In this document: positions 8,660 to 16,476 of the stretch, piece after piece
Numbering within the stretch: the first letter of the stretch is position 1
Layout of the letters: each line of letters starts with the position of its first letter
Program-made: the position numbers and the translations under genes
The notes under the pieces: generated by a model
Databases searched by the model: none
Told to the model about the DNA's origin: nothing
What the model saw: the letters and a program-made list of their open reading frames with translations, nothing else
Assembly (NCBI RefSeq): GCF_009720865.1
Contig: NZ_WNLA01000002.1
Coordinates: 248,001-312,000, forward strand
Length of the DNA stretch: 64,000 nt
Reading direction: 5' to 3'
Source: Pseudoduganella ginsengisoli
GTDB lineage: Bacteria; Pseudomonadota; Gammaproteobacteria; Burkholderiales; Burkholderiaceae_D

Positions 8660-8926
8660 GGGGTCAGACGTGCGTTCATGCATCTCCCCGCTGGGGTCAG
8701 ACGTGCATTCGTGCATCCTCGCTCGCCTGCAAAGCAAGGCTGGTTCAAACCAGCCTTTGCCGCTGCAGGCTTGCGCCTGAACGGACGTACCCCGCAGCGC
8801 CATCATTGGAGCATGACGCAAATGCTTCGGCGGCCCTGCATGCATAAGTCCCCTCTTCGCACCGGGGAGAGCGCACGAATGCACGCCTGACCCCACGGTG
8901 GAGACGCATCAATGCACGTCTGACCC
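8660..8926. repeat. four GGGGTCAGACGTGC repeats in head-to-head pairs
   Basis: Two direct copies (8660-8684 and 8693-8718, GGGGTCAGACGTGC plus a short ATGCA-type tail) face two inverted copies (8873-8894 and 8906-8926, ending in TGACCCC). The enclosed 150 bp holds no convincing gene, though it contains a GGCTGGTTcaaACCAGCC hairpin (8739-8755) and a CTGCATGCAT element. This is the whole 284-bp gap between the disordered protein gene and the pentapeptide gene. It looks like a non-coding dispersed repeat, possibly a small MITE-like remnant. Confidence 0.65.
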
Positions 8927-8935
8927 CACGGGGTG

Positions 8936-9625
8936 TCAGGCGACGATCAGGCCCAGTTCGCCGAGGAAGGCTGCCGCCTGGGTGTGGGAAATCACGGCGC
9001 CCTTGAATAAGCCCGCCTCGCTCAGCTTGACCCCTTCCAGGTTCACGCTGCGCAAATCCGCGCCAGTGAATTTCGCCTGCTTCAATACCGCGTTGCGCAA
9101 GCTGCCGCCGTCGAACACAGCGTCGCGGAAGTCGCAGCCGGCCAGGCAGGCATCGGAAAAATCCAGTTGCTTCAGCACGGCGGACTTAAACGAAAAGCCC
9201 CGCAAATCCGCGCCCACCAGCAGCGATTCTTCAAAGACGGCGCCCAGGTGCGACGTTTCCTCCAGCGAAGCGCCCGTCAGCTTGCAGTTGGCAAAGCGAA
9301 CCGACGCCAGGCGCGCGCGGCGCCATTTCGTGTTATTCAAGTCGCAACTGTCGAATTGCGCATCGACGGCGTCCGCCGCTTCGAAATCCGCGCCGCCCGC
9401 CCGGCACCGCAGCCAGACGGTGCGGGCTAATTTACATGCATACAGCACGGCGCCGGCAAACGTGCAGCGCATGAACGTGCAATCCTGCAGGTCCAGCCGG
9501 GACATGTCCACGCCATCAAAGGTGCAGCCGTCAAACGTGCGCACGCCGCGCGCCAGGGCGGCGGCAATGCCGTCGCGGTCCAGCGCCGTGCCGGACAGGG
9601 TGGAAGTTTCGCTGAAAAGGTCCAT
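8936..9625 (-). CDS. pentapeptide-repeat protein
   Basis: This 229-residue protein is built of tandem A(D/N)LXX-type pentapeptides from about residue 30 to 210, for example FDGCTFDGVDMSRLDLQDC, GADFEAADAV, LVGADLRGFSF and FTGADLRSVNLEG. These predict a right-handed quadrilateral beta helix. It has no signal peptide or membrane helix. Qnr/McbG-type relatives protect DNA gyrase, but most chromosomal pentapeptide proteins have unknown roles and nothing here proves gyrase binding. Confidence 0.8.
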   Translation of the reverse strand: MDLFSETSTLSGTALDRDGIAAALARGVRTFDGCTFDGVDMSRLDLQDCTFMRCTFAGAVLYACKLARTVWLRCRAGGADFEAADAVDAQFDSCDLNNTKWRRARLASVRFANCKLTGASLEETSHLGAVFEESLLVGADLRGFSFKSAVLKQLDFSDACLAGCDFRDAVFDGGSLRNAVLKQAKFTGADLRSVNLEGVKLSEAGLFKGAVISHTQAAAFLGELGLIVA

Positions 9626-9644
9626 CTGCCAAATTCTTAAAACG

Positions 9645-9674
9645 GGGATGCCTGCACTGAAGGCCCTGCATCCC
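9645..9674. repeat. imperfect inverted repeat upstream of the pentapeptide gene
   Basis: GGGATGC (9645-9651) pairs with GCATCCC (9668-9674) around CTGAAGGCC. The inner CTGAAGGCCC and the following GCAYCC also occur near 25370 and 41636, so this belongs to a small family of REP-like stems in the window. The remaining sequence to 9879 contains two AAACGTGCGG repeats (near 9746 and 9777) and the probable promoter of the next gene. Confidence 0.5.
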
Positions 9675-9879
9675 TGAGGTTACAATGCGGGCGCGGCGGA
9701 TTGTAGCCGGTTTGCGTTCAGCGGCACATCGTCCGTTTGCGTTAAAAACGTGCGGAATCGCTACGTCCAACCATCAAACGTGCGGCTTAACTGCCACGGC
9801 AAGAATTGCAGGCATACAATACTTCGTCGCCATAGGATATGATCGGTGTCATCTTCTGAACCCTTAAAAGGATACCGAC

Positions 9880-10329
9880 ATGGCTAAATTTTCTTCCCTG
9901 CGTCTTCTGTGCGCCGCCGGCGCACTGGCGTTTGCCGTCAACGCCAGCGCTGACAGCACGTCGTCCGCTTCCAGCGCCGGTTCGGCATCCAGCGGCAGCG
10001 TGTCCGATTCCATCGGCGCATCCAGCAACAGCTCGTCCGGCGGCAAGAACAAATTGGCCGATGGCGCCTACCACGTCATCGATATCGCACAAGCCCCTGA
10101 CCGCAAAGGCATGACCCGCGTGACGCTGCAGGCGGAAACCGGCAGCTTTGTGTTGACGTTGCCGGAAAAAACCGCCAGCCAGTCGCACCTGGCGCTGGGC
10201 GATGAAATCTATGCGAAGAACCTGGAATTCGGCGTGGAATTTGCCCGCGTTGATACGCGCGAAGCATTCTTCCTGGCGATTGCCGACGAAGTGTATGGCG
10301 AACTGGCTTCGCGCAAAGTGACGCTGTAA
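9880..10329 (+). CDS. secreted hypothetical protein with Ser-rich linker
   Basis: This 149-residue protein has a clear Sec signal (MAKFSSLRLLCAAGALAFAVNASA). A 27-residue Ser/Ala/Gly-rich low-complexity linker follows, then a compact beta-rich domain of about 90 residues (YHVIDIAQAPDRKGMTRVTLQAETGSFVLTLP onward). I recognise no family. The stop overlaps the next start (TAATG), so it is translationally coupled to the DUF2145 gene, and the two probably act together in the envelope. Confidence 0.65.
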   Translation: MAKFSSLRLLCAAGALAFAVNASADSTSSASSAGSASSGSVSDSIGASSNSSSGGKNKLADGAYHVIDIAQAPDRKGMTRVTLQAETGSFVLTLPEKTASQSHLALGDEIYAKNLEFGVEFARVDTREAFFLAIADEVYGELASRKVTL

Positions 10330-11276
10330 TGCATTGGCGGCGCCCTGATGCGCTGGCGGGCGCCGCCCTGCTGGCCTGCCTGGCCGGCATGGTCCCCGGT
10401 GCGGCCCAGGCCATGCCGAATTTCGCCAGTTCCGGCAACGCAGGTCTGTCCCGCTTTTGCGACAAGGACCCGTCACTGACCGTGGCGGAAGAAAGCCGCC
10501 TGCTGCGCTTTGCCGCCATTGTGCGGCAGGAACTATCGGCCGGCGACAGCGATATCGCGCTGATCAGCCGCTCCGGCCTGGATTTATCCCGTTTCGGTAT
10601 CCGCTATTCGCACGCCGCGCTGGCGTGGCGCGCCACGTCGGGCGCATGGTCGGCGCGCCAGCTGTACTACGCATGCGATGAGGGCATGCCGCGCATCTTC
10701 GACCAGGGCGTGGCGGGATTCACGATGGGCACGGATAACCCGGAACTGGGCTATATTTCCGCCGTGCGCCTGCCGCGCGCGGCAGCCGACGAATTGCGTC
10801 CCGCGCTGCTCGATGGCCCGCGCGTACTGAATTTGCTGGCCACGCAGTACAGCGCCAACGCGTATGCCTACAGCTTGCGCTACCAGAATTGCAACCAGTG
10901 GGTGGCGGAAATGCTGGCTGTCGCATGGTCGGACATGCCGGACGGCCCGCAATTGCGGGCCCGCGCGCAAGACTGGCTGCGCGCCAACCACTATGCGCCG
11001 GAACCGGTGCCGGTCGGTTCGCGCATCCTCATGTGGCTGCCGGCGTTCGTGCCGCTGCTGCACGTGGATGACCATCCGCAGGAAGACCGCGACGCGCTGC
11101 GGCTGCGCGTCAGCCTGCCCGCTTCGCTGGAAACATTCATGCGCCAGCGCGTACCGGGCAGCGACCGCGTTGAAATCTGCCACAACGACAAACAGATCGT
11201 CGTGCACCATGGCTGGGAACCGATGGCGGAAGGTTGCCAGGCGGGGCCTGGCGACCGCGTGGTGAAGCTCGATTAG
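10329..11276 (+). CDS. DUF2145 family exported protein
   Basis: This 315-residue protein has an N-terminal signal (MHWRRPDALAGAALLACLAGMVPGAAQA). It contains the DUF2145 pattern seen in Burkholderiales and Xanthomonadales: IALISRSGLDLSRFGIRYSHAALAW, YYACDEGMPRIFDQGVAGF and YQNCNQWVAEMLA. The conserved His and Cys in SHAALAW and NCNQW resemble an NlpC/P60-like arrangement, but I cannot establish catalysis. It overlaps the preceding gene by one base. Confidence 0.75.
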   Translation: MHWRRPDALAGAALLACLAGMVPGAAQAMPNFASSGNAGLSRFCDKDPSLTVAEESRLLRFAAIVRQELSAGDSDIALISRSGLDLSRFGIRYSHAALAWRATSGAWSARQLYYACDEGMPRIFDQGVAGFTMGTDNPELGYISAVRLPRAAADELRPALLDGPRVLNLLATQYSANAYAYSLRYQNCNQWVAEMLAVAWSDMPDGPQLRARAQDWLRANHYAPEPVPVGSRILMWLPAFVPLLHVDDHPQEDRDALRLRVSLPASLETFMRQRVPGSDRVEICHNDKQIVVHHGWEPMAEGCQAGPGDRVVKLD

Positions 11277-11495
11277 CTAGGTGTTCCGGGCGGCAGCTTC
11301 ACGCTGCCGCAGCGTCGTCACGTTTTGCCGGTTCACGCCCCAGTTATCCGTTTCCACTTCATCGATGATGACGAACGTGGTGGCGGGATTTTTATTCAGC
11401 ACCCGCTGCAGCAAGTCCGTCGCCCCTTCAATCAATTGCAGCTTTTGCTCTGGCGTGACGCCCTCATTGGTCACGCGGATATTCACGTATGGCAT
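11277..11495 (-). CDS. 4-oxalocrotonate tautomerase family protein
   Basis: The 72-residue tautomerase-superfamily protein starts MPYVNIRVTNEGVT; removal of Met exposes the catalytic Pro-1. An upstream in-frame ATG would bury the proline, so ATG 11495 is the start. FVIIDEVETDNWGVNRQ is the usual C-terminal half of 4-OT-like proteins. It lies just downstream of an SDR gene on the same strand (12-bp gap), probably in one unit. Its substrate is unknown. Confidence 0.8.
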   Translation of the reverse strand: MPYVNIRVTNEGVTPEQKLQLIEGATDLLQRVLNKNPATTFVIIDEVETDNWGVNRQNVTTLRQREAAARNT

Positions 11496-11506
11496 GGCCG
11501 CTCTCC

Positions 11507-12250
11507 TTACCACGTTCCGGCCGCGCCGGCGTCGTCCACGTTCAGCACCGCGCCGCTGGTGAAATGCGAATCCGTCAGGTACAGCACCGCATCGACCACG
11601 TCTTGCGTGCCGCCGATGGTGTTTGACGGGTTCAAGCCCTTGAGGAAGTTGCGCGTGCCTTCATCCTTGCCGTGCATCGGCGTTTCAATGATGCCCGGCG
11701 CGACCGCATTGACCTTCACGCCGGAAGGCGCCAGTTCCAGCGCCAGCGCCCGCGTCGCGTGATTCAAGCCGCCCTTGATCAGCACAGGCAGCAAGGCCGG
11801 TACTTTCGCGGTCGGCTGCATGGCTATGCTGGCCGTGATGTTGACGATGTGGCCGGATTTGTTGGCCGCCATGTGCGTGGCCACGGCCTGCGACGGGTAA
11901 AAAAAACCCTTCAAATTCGTGCCGACAATGGCTTCCACATCGTCTTCCGTGTAATCGGCAATGGGTTTCGCAAGGAAGATACCGGCATTGTTGATGAGGA
12001 TATCCACCTTGCCGAACGCCTGCACGGCGCGCTCCAGCAGCGCCTGGGCCGTCGCCGGCTGCGCGATATCGCCTGCCACCGGCACGAAATTCGCGGGATA
12101 ACCCAGCTTGTCGGCTGCCGCCTGCAAGCGTTCCATGGTGCGGGCGTTGCCCACCACGTTATCGCCGCGTTCCAGGTAAGCCTTGGCAATGGCAAAGCCG
12201 ATGCCGCTCGATGCGCCCGTCACGATGACGGTTTTGGGGGATGCATTCAT
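11507..12250 (-). CDS. SDR family oxidoreductase
   Basis: This is a 247-residue classical short-chain dehydrogenase with cofactor motif TGASSGIGFA, NNAG, a Ser in NITASIAM and a C-terminal TSGAVLNVDDAGAAG. The usual YxxxK catalytic pair is not obvious: the segment reads PALLPVLIKGGLNHA, so the Tyr appears missing. GGAG sits 7 bases before the second of two tandem ATGs, favouring 12250 over 12253. The frame continues upstream through the divergent LysR gene, but that part is antisense noise. It is likely controlled by the LysR regulator. Confidence 0.75.
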   Translation of the reverse strand: MNASPKTVIVTGASSGIGFAIAKAYLERGDNVVGNARTMERLQAAADKLGYPANFVPVAGDIAQPATAQALLERAVQAFGKVDILINNAGIFLAKPIADYTEDDVEAIVGTNLKGFFYPSQAVATHMAANKSGHIVNITASIAMQPTAKVPALLPVLIKGGLNHATRALALELAPSGVKVNAVAPGIIETPMHGKDEGTRNFLKGLNPSNTIGGTQDVVDAVLYLTDSHFTSGAVLNVDDAGAAGTW

Positions 12251-12349
12251 CATTTTTCTCCAGTGGGTTTCAGTGACAGCGGCAGTGGCGCCGCCATGGA
12301 AATCACTATACTCAAGCACACAGAGTTGATAAACAGCCATCAAGACAAG

Positions 12350-12375
12350 ATAATTGATACATGATGTAATTAATT
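12350..12375. promoter_or_regulatory. A/T-rich imperfect inverted repeat, probable LysR site
   Basis: Between the divergent SDR and LysR genes the sequence turns A/T-rich, with TAATTGATAC-ATGAT-GTAATTAATT forming an imperfect dyad of the T-N11-A kind. It sits 11-36 bp before the LysR start. Autoregulation and control of the SDR are inferred from position. Confidence 0.4.
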
Positions 12376-12385
12376 GGAGTGAGGT

Positions 12386-13306
12386 ATGCAGCGCCAGTTT
12401 GACGACGTACTGTTGGGCAGCATTGAACTGTTTTGCCTGGCCGCGGAATTGGGCGGCTTCACGGCGGCGGCCGTGGCAGCCAGCGTGACGCCGGCGGCAG
12501 TCAGCCGTTCCGTGGCGCGGCTGGAACATCGCCTCGGCGTGCGCCTGTTCGTGCGCACCACGCGCCAGATCCGCCTGACGGACAGCGGCAGGCTGTATTT
12601 CGAACAGTGCCGCCAAGCGTTGTCCCAGCTGGCGGAAGCGGAACGGCAAGTGACGGGCAGCCAGGCCATGCCGGCAGGCCCGCTGCGCATCAGCGTACCC
12701 ACGCCGTATGCGCATTACCGGCTGTTGCCGCTGCTGGGTGAATTCCGCGCGCTGTACCCGGAAGTCACTGTCGATGTCCACATCAGCAACCGCAATATTG
12801 ACTTCGCGGACGAAGGCTATGACCTGGCAGTCCGTGGCCGCTCGCCGCAGGATTCCAGCCTCGTGGCGCGCAAGCTGGAAGATGCTGAGCTGGTGCTGGT
12901 GGCGTCCCCCGCTTACCTGAAACGGGCTGGCCGGCCAACATCGCTGGACGACCTCGCGCACCATGAATGCATCCAGTTCGAACTACCCAGCACAGGCAAG
13001 CATATTCCATGGCTGTTCACGCGCGATGGCGTGCCGGTGGACATGCCCACAAAAGGCGGCCTCGCCTGCACGGACGACGTGCTGGGCATCGCGACGCTGG
13101 CCAGGGCCGGCGCGGGCCTCGTGCAAACGTACCGCTTTATCGTGGAGCACGATATCAGGCGGGGCGATCTGGTCGAACTGTTGCCGCAACATGGCGGCAG
13201 GTCGCGCCCCTTTATCCTGATCTATCCCCACGCGCGCCATTTATCGCTGCGGGTGCGTACCTTCGCCGATTTTTTAATGGACCGGCTAAGGCTGAAGCAC
13301 GCATAA
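12386..13306 (+). CDS. LysR-family transcriptional regulator
   Basis: The 306-residue LysR regulator has a winged helix at residues 1-60 (FCLAAELGGFTAAAVAASVTPAAVSRSVARLEHRLGVRLF). A periplasmic-binding-like effector domain from about 90 to 300 follows (PLRISVPTPYAHYRLLPLLGEF, DLAVRGRSP). It is divergently transcribed from the SDR-tautomerase pair, the usual arrangement for a LysR activator and its target. The effector is unknown. Confidence 0.88.
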   Translation: MQRQFDDVLLGSIELFCLAAELGGFTAAAVAASVTPAAVSRSVARLEHRLGVRLFVRTTRQIRLTDSGRLYFEQCRQALSQLAEAERQVTGSQAMPAGPLRISVPTPYAHYRLLPLLGEFRALYPEVTVDVHISNRNIDFADEGYDLAVRGRSPQDSSLVARKLEDAELVLVASPAYLKRAGRPTSLDDLAHHECIQFELPSTGKHIPWLFTRDGVPVDMPTKGGLACTDDVLGIATLARAGAGLVQTYRFIVEHDIRRGDLVELLPQHGGRSRPFILIYPHARHLSLRVRTFADFLMDRLRLKHA

Positions 13307-13398
13307 AACACACATGACACACGCCGATACAAACGCGCACCGCCGTCCGCTGGCGCGCTGTGCTATCGTCGCCCCTTGATCTTTTGATTCATTACACC

Positions 13399-14616
13399 AT
13401 GAACTACCGGCTTTCCGTACTGGCCCTGCTGTCCACCATGGCAGGCTGCGCCACCCCAACTGTCCAGCAACCACCGGCACAAATCGGCGTCGCGTCCTTC
13501 AACATGGCATGGGCCGGTACGGAAGCGGATTTCACCACGCACCTGGACATGTGCACGGCCGTCGGCTGGTGCGATACCCGTCCGCGCCGCAACAAGGGTG
13601 AAACCACGCCATCGCCGGAAGCCATTGCGGCCGCCAGCCGCTGCGAAGCGGCGATCGACCAGTTTGCAGGCGGCGCACGGCAAGCCATGCACATCGCGCC
13701 GTGCAATGCGTACAAGGGCCGCAATCCCGCCGAATCCGTCACGCTGGCCAATTACCAGAAAAAGCTGGCCGGCCTGCGCGCCACCATTGCCAGCCTGATT
13801 GAAAAAGATGGCGTGCAAGTCATCGCGTTCCAGGAAGTCAAATCCGGCCAGGTCATCCGCGACGTGCTGGGCAAGCATGCGGACACGTTCGACGTGTGCC
13901 ATGCGCCGCATACGGCGTTCCAGACCGTGGCGTTTGCGTGGAACAGGGCTGTCACGCAAATGCCCGGCCAATGTTCGCCGCGCAAGGAATTGGCCGTCGC
14001 GGAAGATCCCGCCAATGCCGCCAACTTCCGCACCGTGCGTCCCGGCCTGGCGCTGGAATTGACAATCAACGGCCAGCCCGTCACGTTCATGAATGTGCAC
14101 TTGAAGGCATCGTGCGCGAACTTGAAACCCAATGGCCCTTACCAGCCCCGCATGCTCGATGACGCGGATGCCGCCTGCCGTGTCTTGAACCGCCAGGTGC
14201 CTGCGCTGGAAGACTGGATCGAAGCCGTCGGCGTGAAAAGCCCCCGCTTCGTGCTGCTGGGCGACTTCAACCGCCGCATTGATGAAGAAGCCGCGGAAAA
14301 TGTGCCGCCATCGCAAGTGCGCACGGATGGCAGCGACCCCGCGGGGCCAAATAAAAAAGATGCACTGGGCTATGTGGCGACCAAATACCTGTGGCAGGAA
14401 ATCTCCGATGGCAAGCCAAGCCTGTACCAGGTGCCGCTGTCCGGCGTCGATGATGGCTGCAAAGGCTTCACAGGACTGGACCACATCGTCATCAGCGAGG
14501 CGCTGAAGGCCGCCAACGCCAGTGTGGGATCGCGCAAAGTTGCCGTCGCCAGTGAGCCGGGCCAGGTGAATGAATCCAGCGACCATTGCCCCCGCATCAT
14601 GCAGTTGCACCTGTAA
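13399..14616 (+). CDS. endonuclease/exonuclease/phosphatase family lipoprotein
   Basis: The 405-residue protein starts at ATG 13399 with a lipoprotein signal (LLSTMAGC, lipid on Cys16). A DNase-I-fold EEP domain spans about residue 30 to the end: IGVASFNMAW, VIAFQEVKSG (metal Glu), FMNVHLKASC, VLLGDFNRRI (catalytic Asp/Asn), GLDHIVIS and SDHCPRI (catalytic Asp-His). All metal and catalytic positions are present, so it should be an active phosphodiesterase or nuclease at the envelope. The substrate is unknown. Confidence 0.82.
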   Translation: MNYRLSVLALLSTMAGCATPTVQQPPAQIGVASFNMAWAGTEADFTTHLDMCTAVGWCDTRPRRNKGETTPSPEAIAAASRCEAAIDQFAGGARQAMHIAPCNAYKGRNPAESVTLANYQKKLAGLRATIASLIEKDGVQVIAFQEVKSGQVIRDVLGKHADTFDVCHAPHTAFQTVAFAWNRAVTQMPGQCSPRKELAVAEDPANAANFRTVRPGLALELTINGQPVTFMNVHLKASCANLKPNGPYQPRMLDDADAACRVLNRQVPALEDWIEAVGVKSPRFVLLGDFNRRIDEEAAENVPPSQVRTDGSDPAGPNKKDALGYVATKYLWQEISDGKPSLYQVPLSGVDDGCKGFTGLDHIVISEALKAANASVGSRKVAVASEPGQVNESSDHCPRIMQLHL

Positions 14617-14776
14617 CGTGATTGCAAGGAAGAACAACGGCCGGCGCTTTCAGTCAAGCGGCACGGGCAATGCGGCGATAGTTTGACTCATCCGCAACAG
14701 TCTGGCCGCACAGGCAACAGGTTCAGACTGGCGCACGATTGCAAGTTCAGTCATGATGACACCATCGGAGGTGCAC

Positions 14777-15142
14777 ATGACGAAAGAAACATTGCAACCT
14801 GATCAAGACGAACCAGCGCAGCCGCTGATGCCTTTCCGCACGCTGCTGTACCGGTTCATGTTTTTCGACTGGCTGTTCCGCGACGTCAGCGCGGCGCGCA
14901 ACCTGTTCGAGCGCCATGCGGCGCTGCAGCACAACAAATACATGAGCCGCTACCTGCCGCTGTATTTTCGCCGCTGGACCGTGCTGGCCACGTTCGACTT
15001 CGGGCTGGGGTTTGTGTTTGAGCGCTTCTTGCAGACCACCATGCTGTCCGCGTGCTTTTTCACGTGGTCGTGCATGACGGTGGTGGGGATGGTGGTGATT
15101 GCCGTGGCGTGGGTATTCCTTACCTTTGGCCGGCTGTCATGA
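14777..15142 (+). CDS. small membrane protein, unknown function
   Basis: This 121-residue protein uses ATG 14777 behind GGAGG; an earlier ATG in frame lacks a ribosome site. A hydrophilic N terminus is followed by an amphipathic region and two predicted membrane helices near residues 62-80 (WTVLATFDFGLGFVFE) and 88-115 (SACFFTWSCMTVVGMVVIAVAWVFL). No family is recognised. Its 3' end overlaps the convergent gene by 6 bp. Confidence 0.6.
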   Translation: MTKETLQPDQDEPAQPLMPFRTLLYRFMFFDWLFRDVSAARNLFERHAALQHNKYMSRYLPLYFRRWTVLATFDFGLGFVFERFLQTTMLSACFFTWSCMTVVGMVVIAVAWVFLTFGRLS

Positions 15143-15364
15143 CAGGAACGGCCACTTGAGGATACCCTTCGCGTGCAGCACGGGACGGGCCACCAGATAG
15201 CCCAGCACAAAGCCGAACGCCAGCAAGCCGCGCGGATCCAGCATGAACGCGAAAAACACGCCGGCCACCATGGCAACGGCGACCAGTAACAGCAGCCACA
15301 CTTCGATGCTCTTGAAATAGCCGGCGGTTTGACGCCAGACGCTGGCAAAGACGGAGTAGTTCAT
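15137..15364 (-). CDS. small two-helix membrane protein
   Basis: This 75-residue protein has two predicted membrane helices (VWLLLLVAVAMVAGVFFAFML and GLLAFGFVLGYLVARPVL) and short charged ends. It converges on and overlaps the preceding gene at the stop codons, so the two messages could form a short antisense duplex. Function is unknown. Confidence 0.6.
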   Translation of the reverse strand: MNYSVFASVWRQTAGYFKSIEVWLLLLVAVAMVAGVFFAFMLDPRGLLAFGFVLGYLVARPVLHAKGILKWPFLS

Positions 15365-15458
15365 ACACTTGCAAAAACGTTACTTTTTAAACCGGGAAAT
15401 AAAAAAGCCGCCAGCGGCGACTTGAGGGCGAATTGTAACACACCGTTTCAGCCCCCCG

Positions 15459-15480
15459 GTTAGTCTGAAGGGACGATGCC
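15459..15480 (+). promoter_or_regulatory. steroid-cluster dyad A (TAGTC-N6-GACGATG)
   Basis: GTTAGTC-TGAAGG-GACGATGCC begins at 15459, with TGC following. It lies 54 bp before the first steroid gene (15534). The downstream half (GACGATG) matches the consensus fully and the upstream half partly. The central TGAAGG and both halves are identical to dyad B at 30227. CATACC about 45 bp downstream could be a -10. It is probably the binding site of the LuxR regulator; this is inferred from recurrence only. Confidence 0.65.
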
Positions 15481-15533
15481 TGCAATGCGGGACAGGCGCA
15501 CATTGTGTGCCATACCCACACCTAGGATCGCCC

Positions 15534-16334
15534 ATGCACAACCACCCTACTCCATGCGCCGTCATCACCGGCGCGGCCAGCGGTATCGGCCGCGGTATCG
15601 CTGCCGCACTGGCAGCACGCGGCGCCAACCTGATGCTGGCCGATATCGACAGTGCCGCACTGCACTCGACTGCCCGCCACCTCAGCGACATTTCACCGGC
15701 TATCCGCGTGCTGCCCATCGTGGCCGACTTGAGCCAGCCGGGCCAGGTGGCAGGACTGGCCGGCAGCGCGTTCGAAGCATTCGGCCGCGTGGACTGGCTG
15801 TTCAATTGCGCGGGCCTGCTGGTCAGCGGCCGCAGCTGGGAATTCGATGAACAGCAGTGGGCGCGCCTGATGGATGTGAATTTCTGGAGCGTCGTACGGG
15901 CCACGCGCGCCTTCGTGCCGCGCATGGTGGCGCAAGGCAGCGGGCACATTATCAACATCGCGTCGCTGGCCGGTATGCTGCCCGCGCCGTGGCTGGCGCC
16001 GTACACCGTCTCCAAACACGCGCTGGTGTCCTATAGCGAAACGCTGCAGCAGGAATTCCAGGCGCTCGGCATGCCGCTGCACGTGTCGGTGGCGCTGCCG
16101 GGGCCTGTCGATACGGGCATCAGCCGCAATCTCGGCGCCGCCACCGGCGATCCCGCCATCGATGGCCTCAACGCTTACCTGCGCGGCATGATCGCGGAAG
16201 GCATGACGCCTGCGCAACTGGCCGGCATCGTACTGGCCGCCGTCGACAACAGGCAATTCTGGATCTTCCCCCATGCCGGCATGCTGAAAGGCGCGCTGCA
16301 GCAGCGCAGCGCCATGCTGCAGGCGGTGGCGTAG
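15534..16334 (+). CDS. SDR oxidoreductase, first gene of the steroid cluster
   Basis: The 266-residue short-chain dehydrogenase has TGAASGIGRGIAAAL, NCAG, a Ser in NIASLAGMLPAP and a YTVSKHALV catalytic Tyr-Lys. ATG 15534 (MHNHPTPCAVITG) is chosen because dyad A lies close upstream. It resembles SDRs acting on bulky alcohols. In this setting a hydroxysteroid dehydrogenase is likely, but position and stereochemistry cannot be read from sequence. It heads a five-gene plus-strand unit. Confidence 0.78.
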   Translation: MHNHPTPCAVITGAASGIGRGIAAALAARGANLMLADIDSAALHSTARHLSDISPAIRVLPIVADLSQPGQVAGLAGSAFEAFGRVDWLFNCAGLLVSGRSWEFDEQQWARLMDVNFWSVVRATRAFVPRMVAQGSGHIINIASLAGMLPAPWLAPYTVSKHALVSYSETLQQEFQALGMPLHVSVALPGPVDTGISRNLGAATGDPAIDGLNAYLRGMIAEGMTPAQLAGIVLAAVDNRQFWIFPHAGMLKGALQQRSAMLQAVA

Positions 16335-16400
16335 GGCGGATTTTACGGGGAGGCCGAGTCAAATCTGCGGGGCCGCCGAGGCCGTGTGTGCGCAGATGAG

Positions 16401-16418
16401 TAGTCCAAATGGATGTAG
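16401..16418 (+). promoter_or_regulatory. weak dyad-like sequence before the BVMO gene
   Basis: TAGTC-CAAATG-GATGTAG has a perfect upstream half, but the downstream half matches GACGATG at only 4 of 7 positions. It lies 59 bp before the monooxygenase start in a 142-bp gap that also holds GGGCGGATTT stem debris. It may be a degenerate copy of the cluster operator, or chance. Confidence 0.25.
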
Positions 16419-16476
16419 CTCCCTGCTTTGCGCTGGCATAGCCTAGCAGTACAGACAACCCACATCAGAGGTTCCA

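Noticed and set aside
8660..8926. CRISPR array
   Set aside because: There are only four repeats, in opposite orientations, with no regular spacers and no cas genes nearby.
12251..12964. N-terminal extension of the SDR frame to 485 residues
   Set aside because: The added part crosses the promoter region and lies antisense to the LysR gene. The SDR fold begins at MNASPKTVIVTG with GGAG just upstream.
16335..16476. Ninth full regulatory dyad
   Set aside because: Only the TAGTC half matches; the other half agrees at 4 of 7 positions. It is listed as a weak site and not counted in the motif finding.
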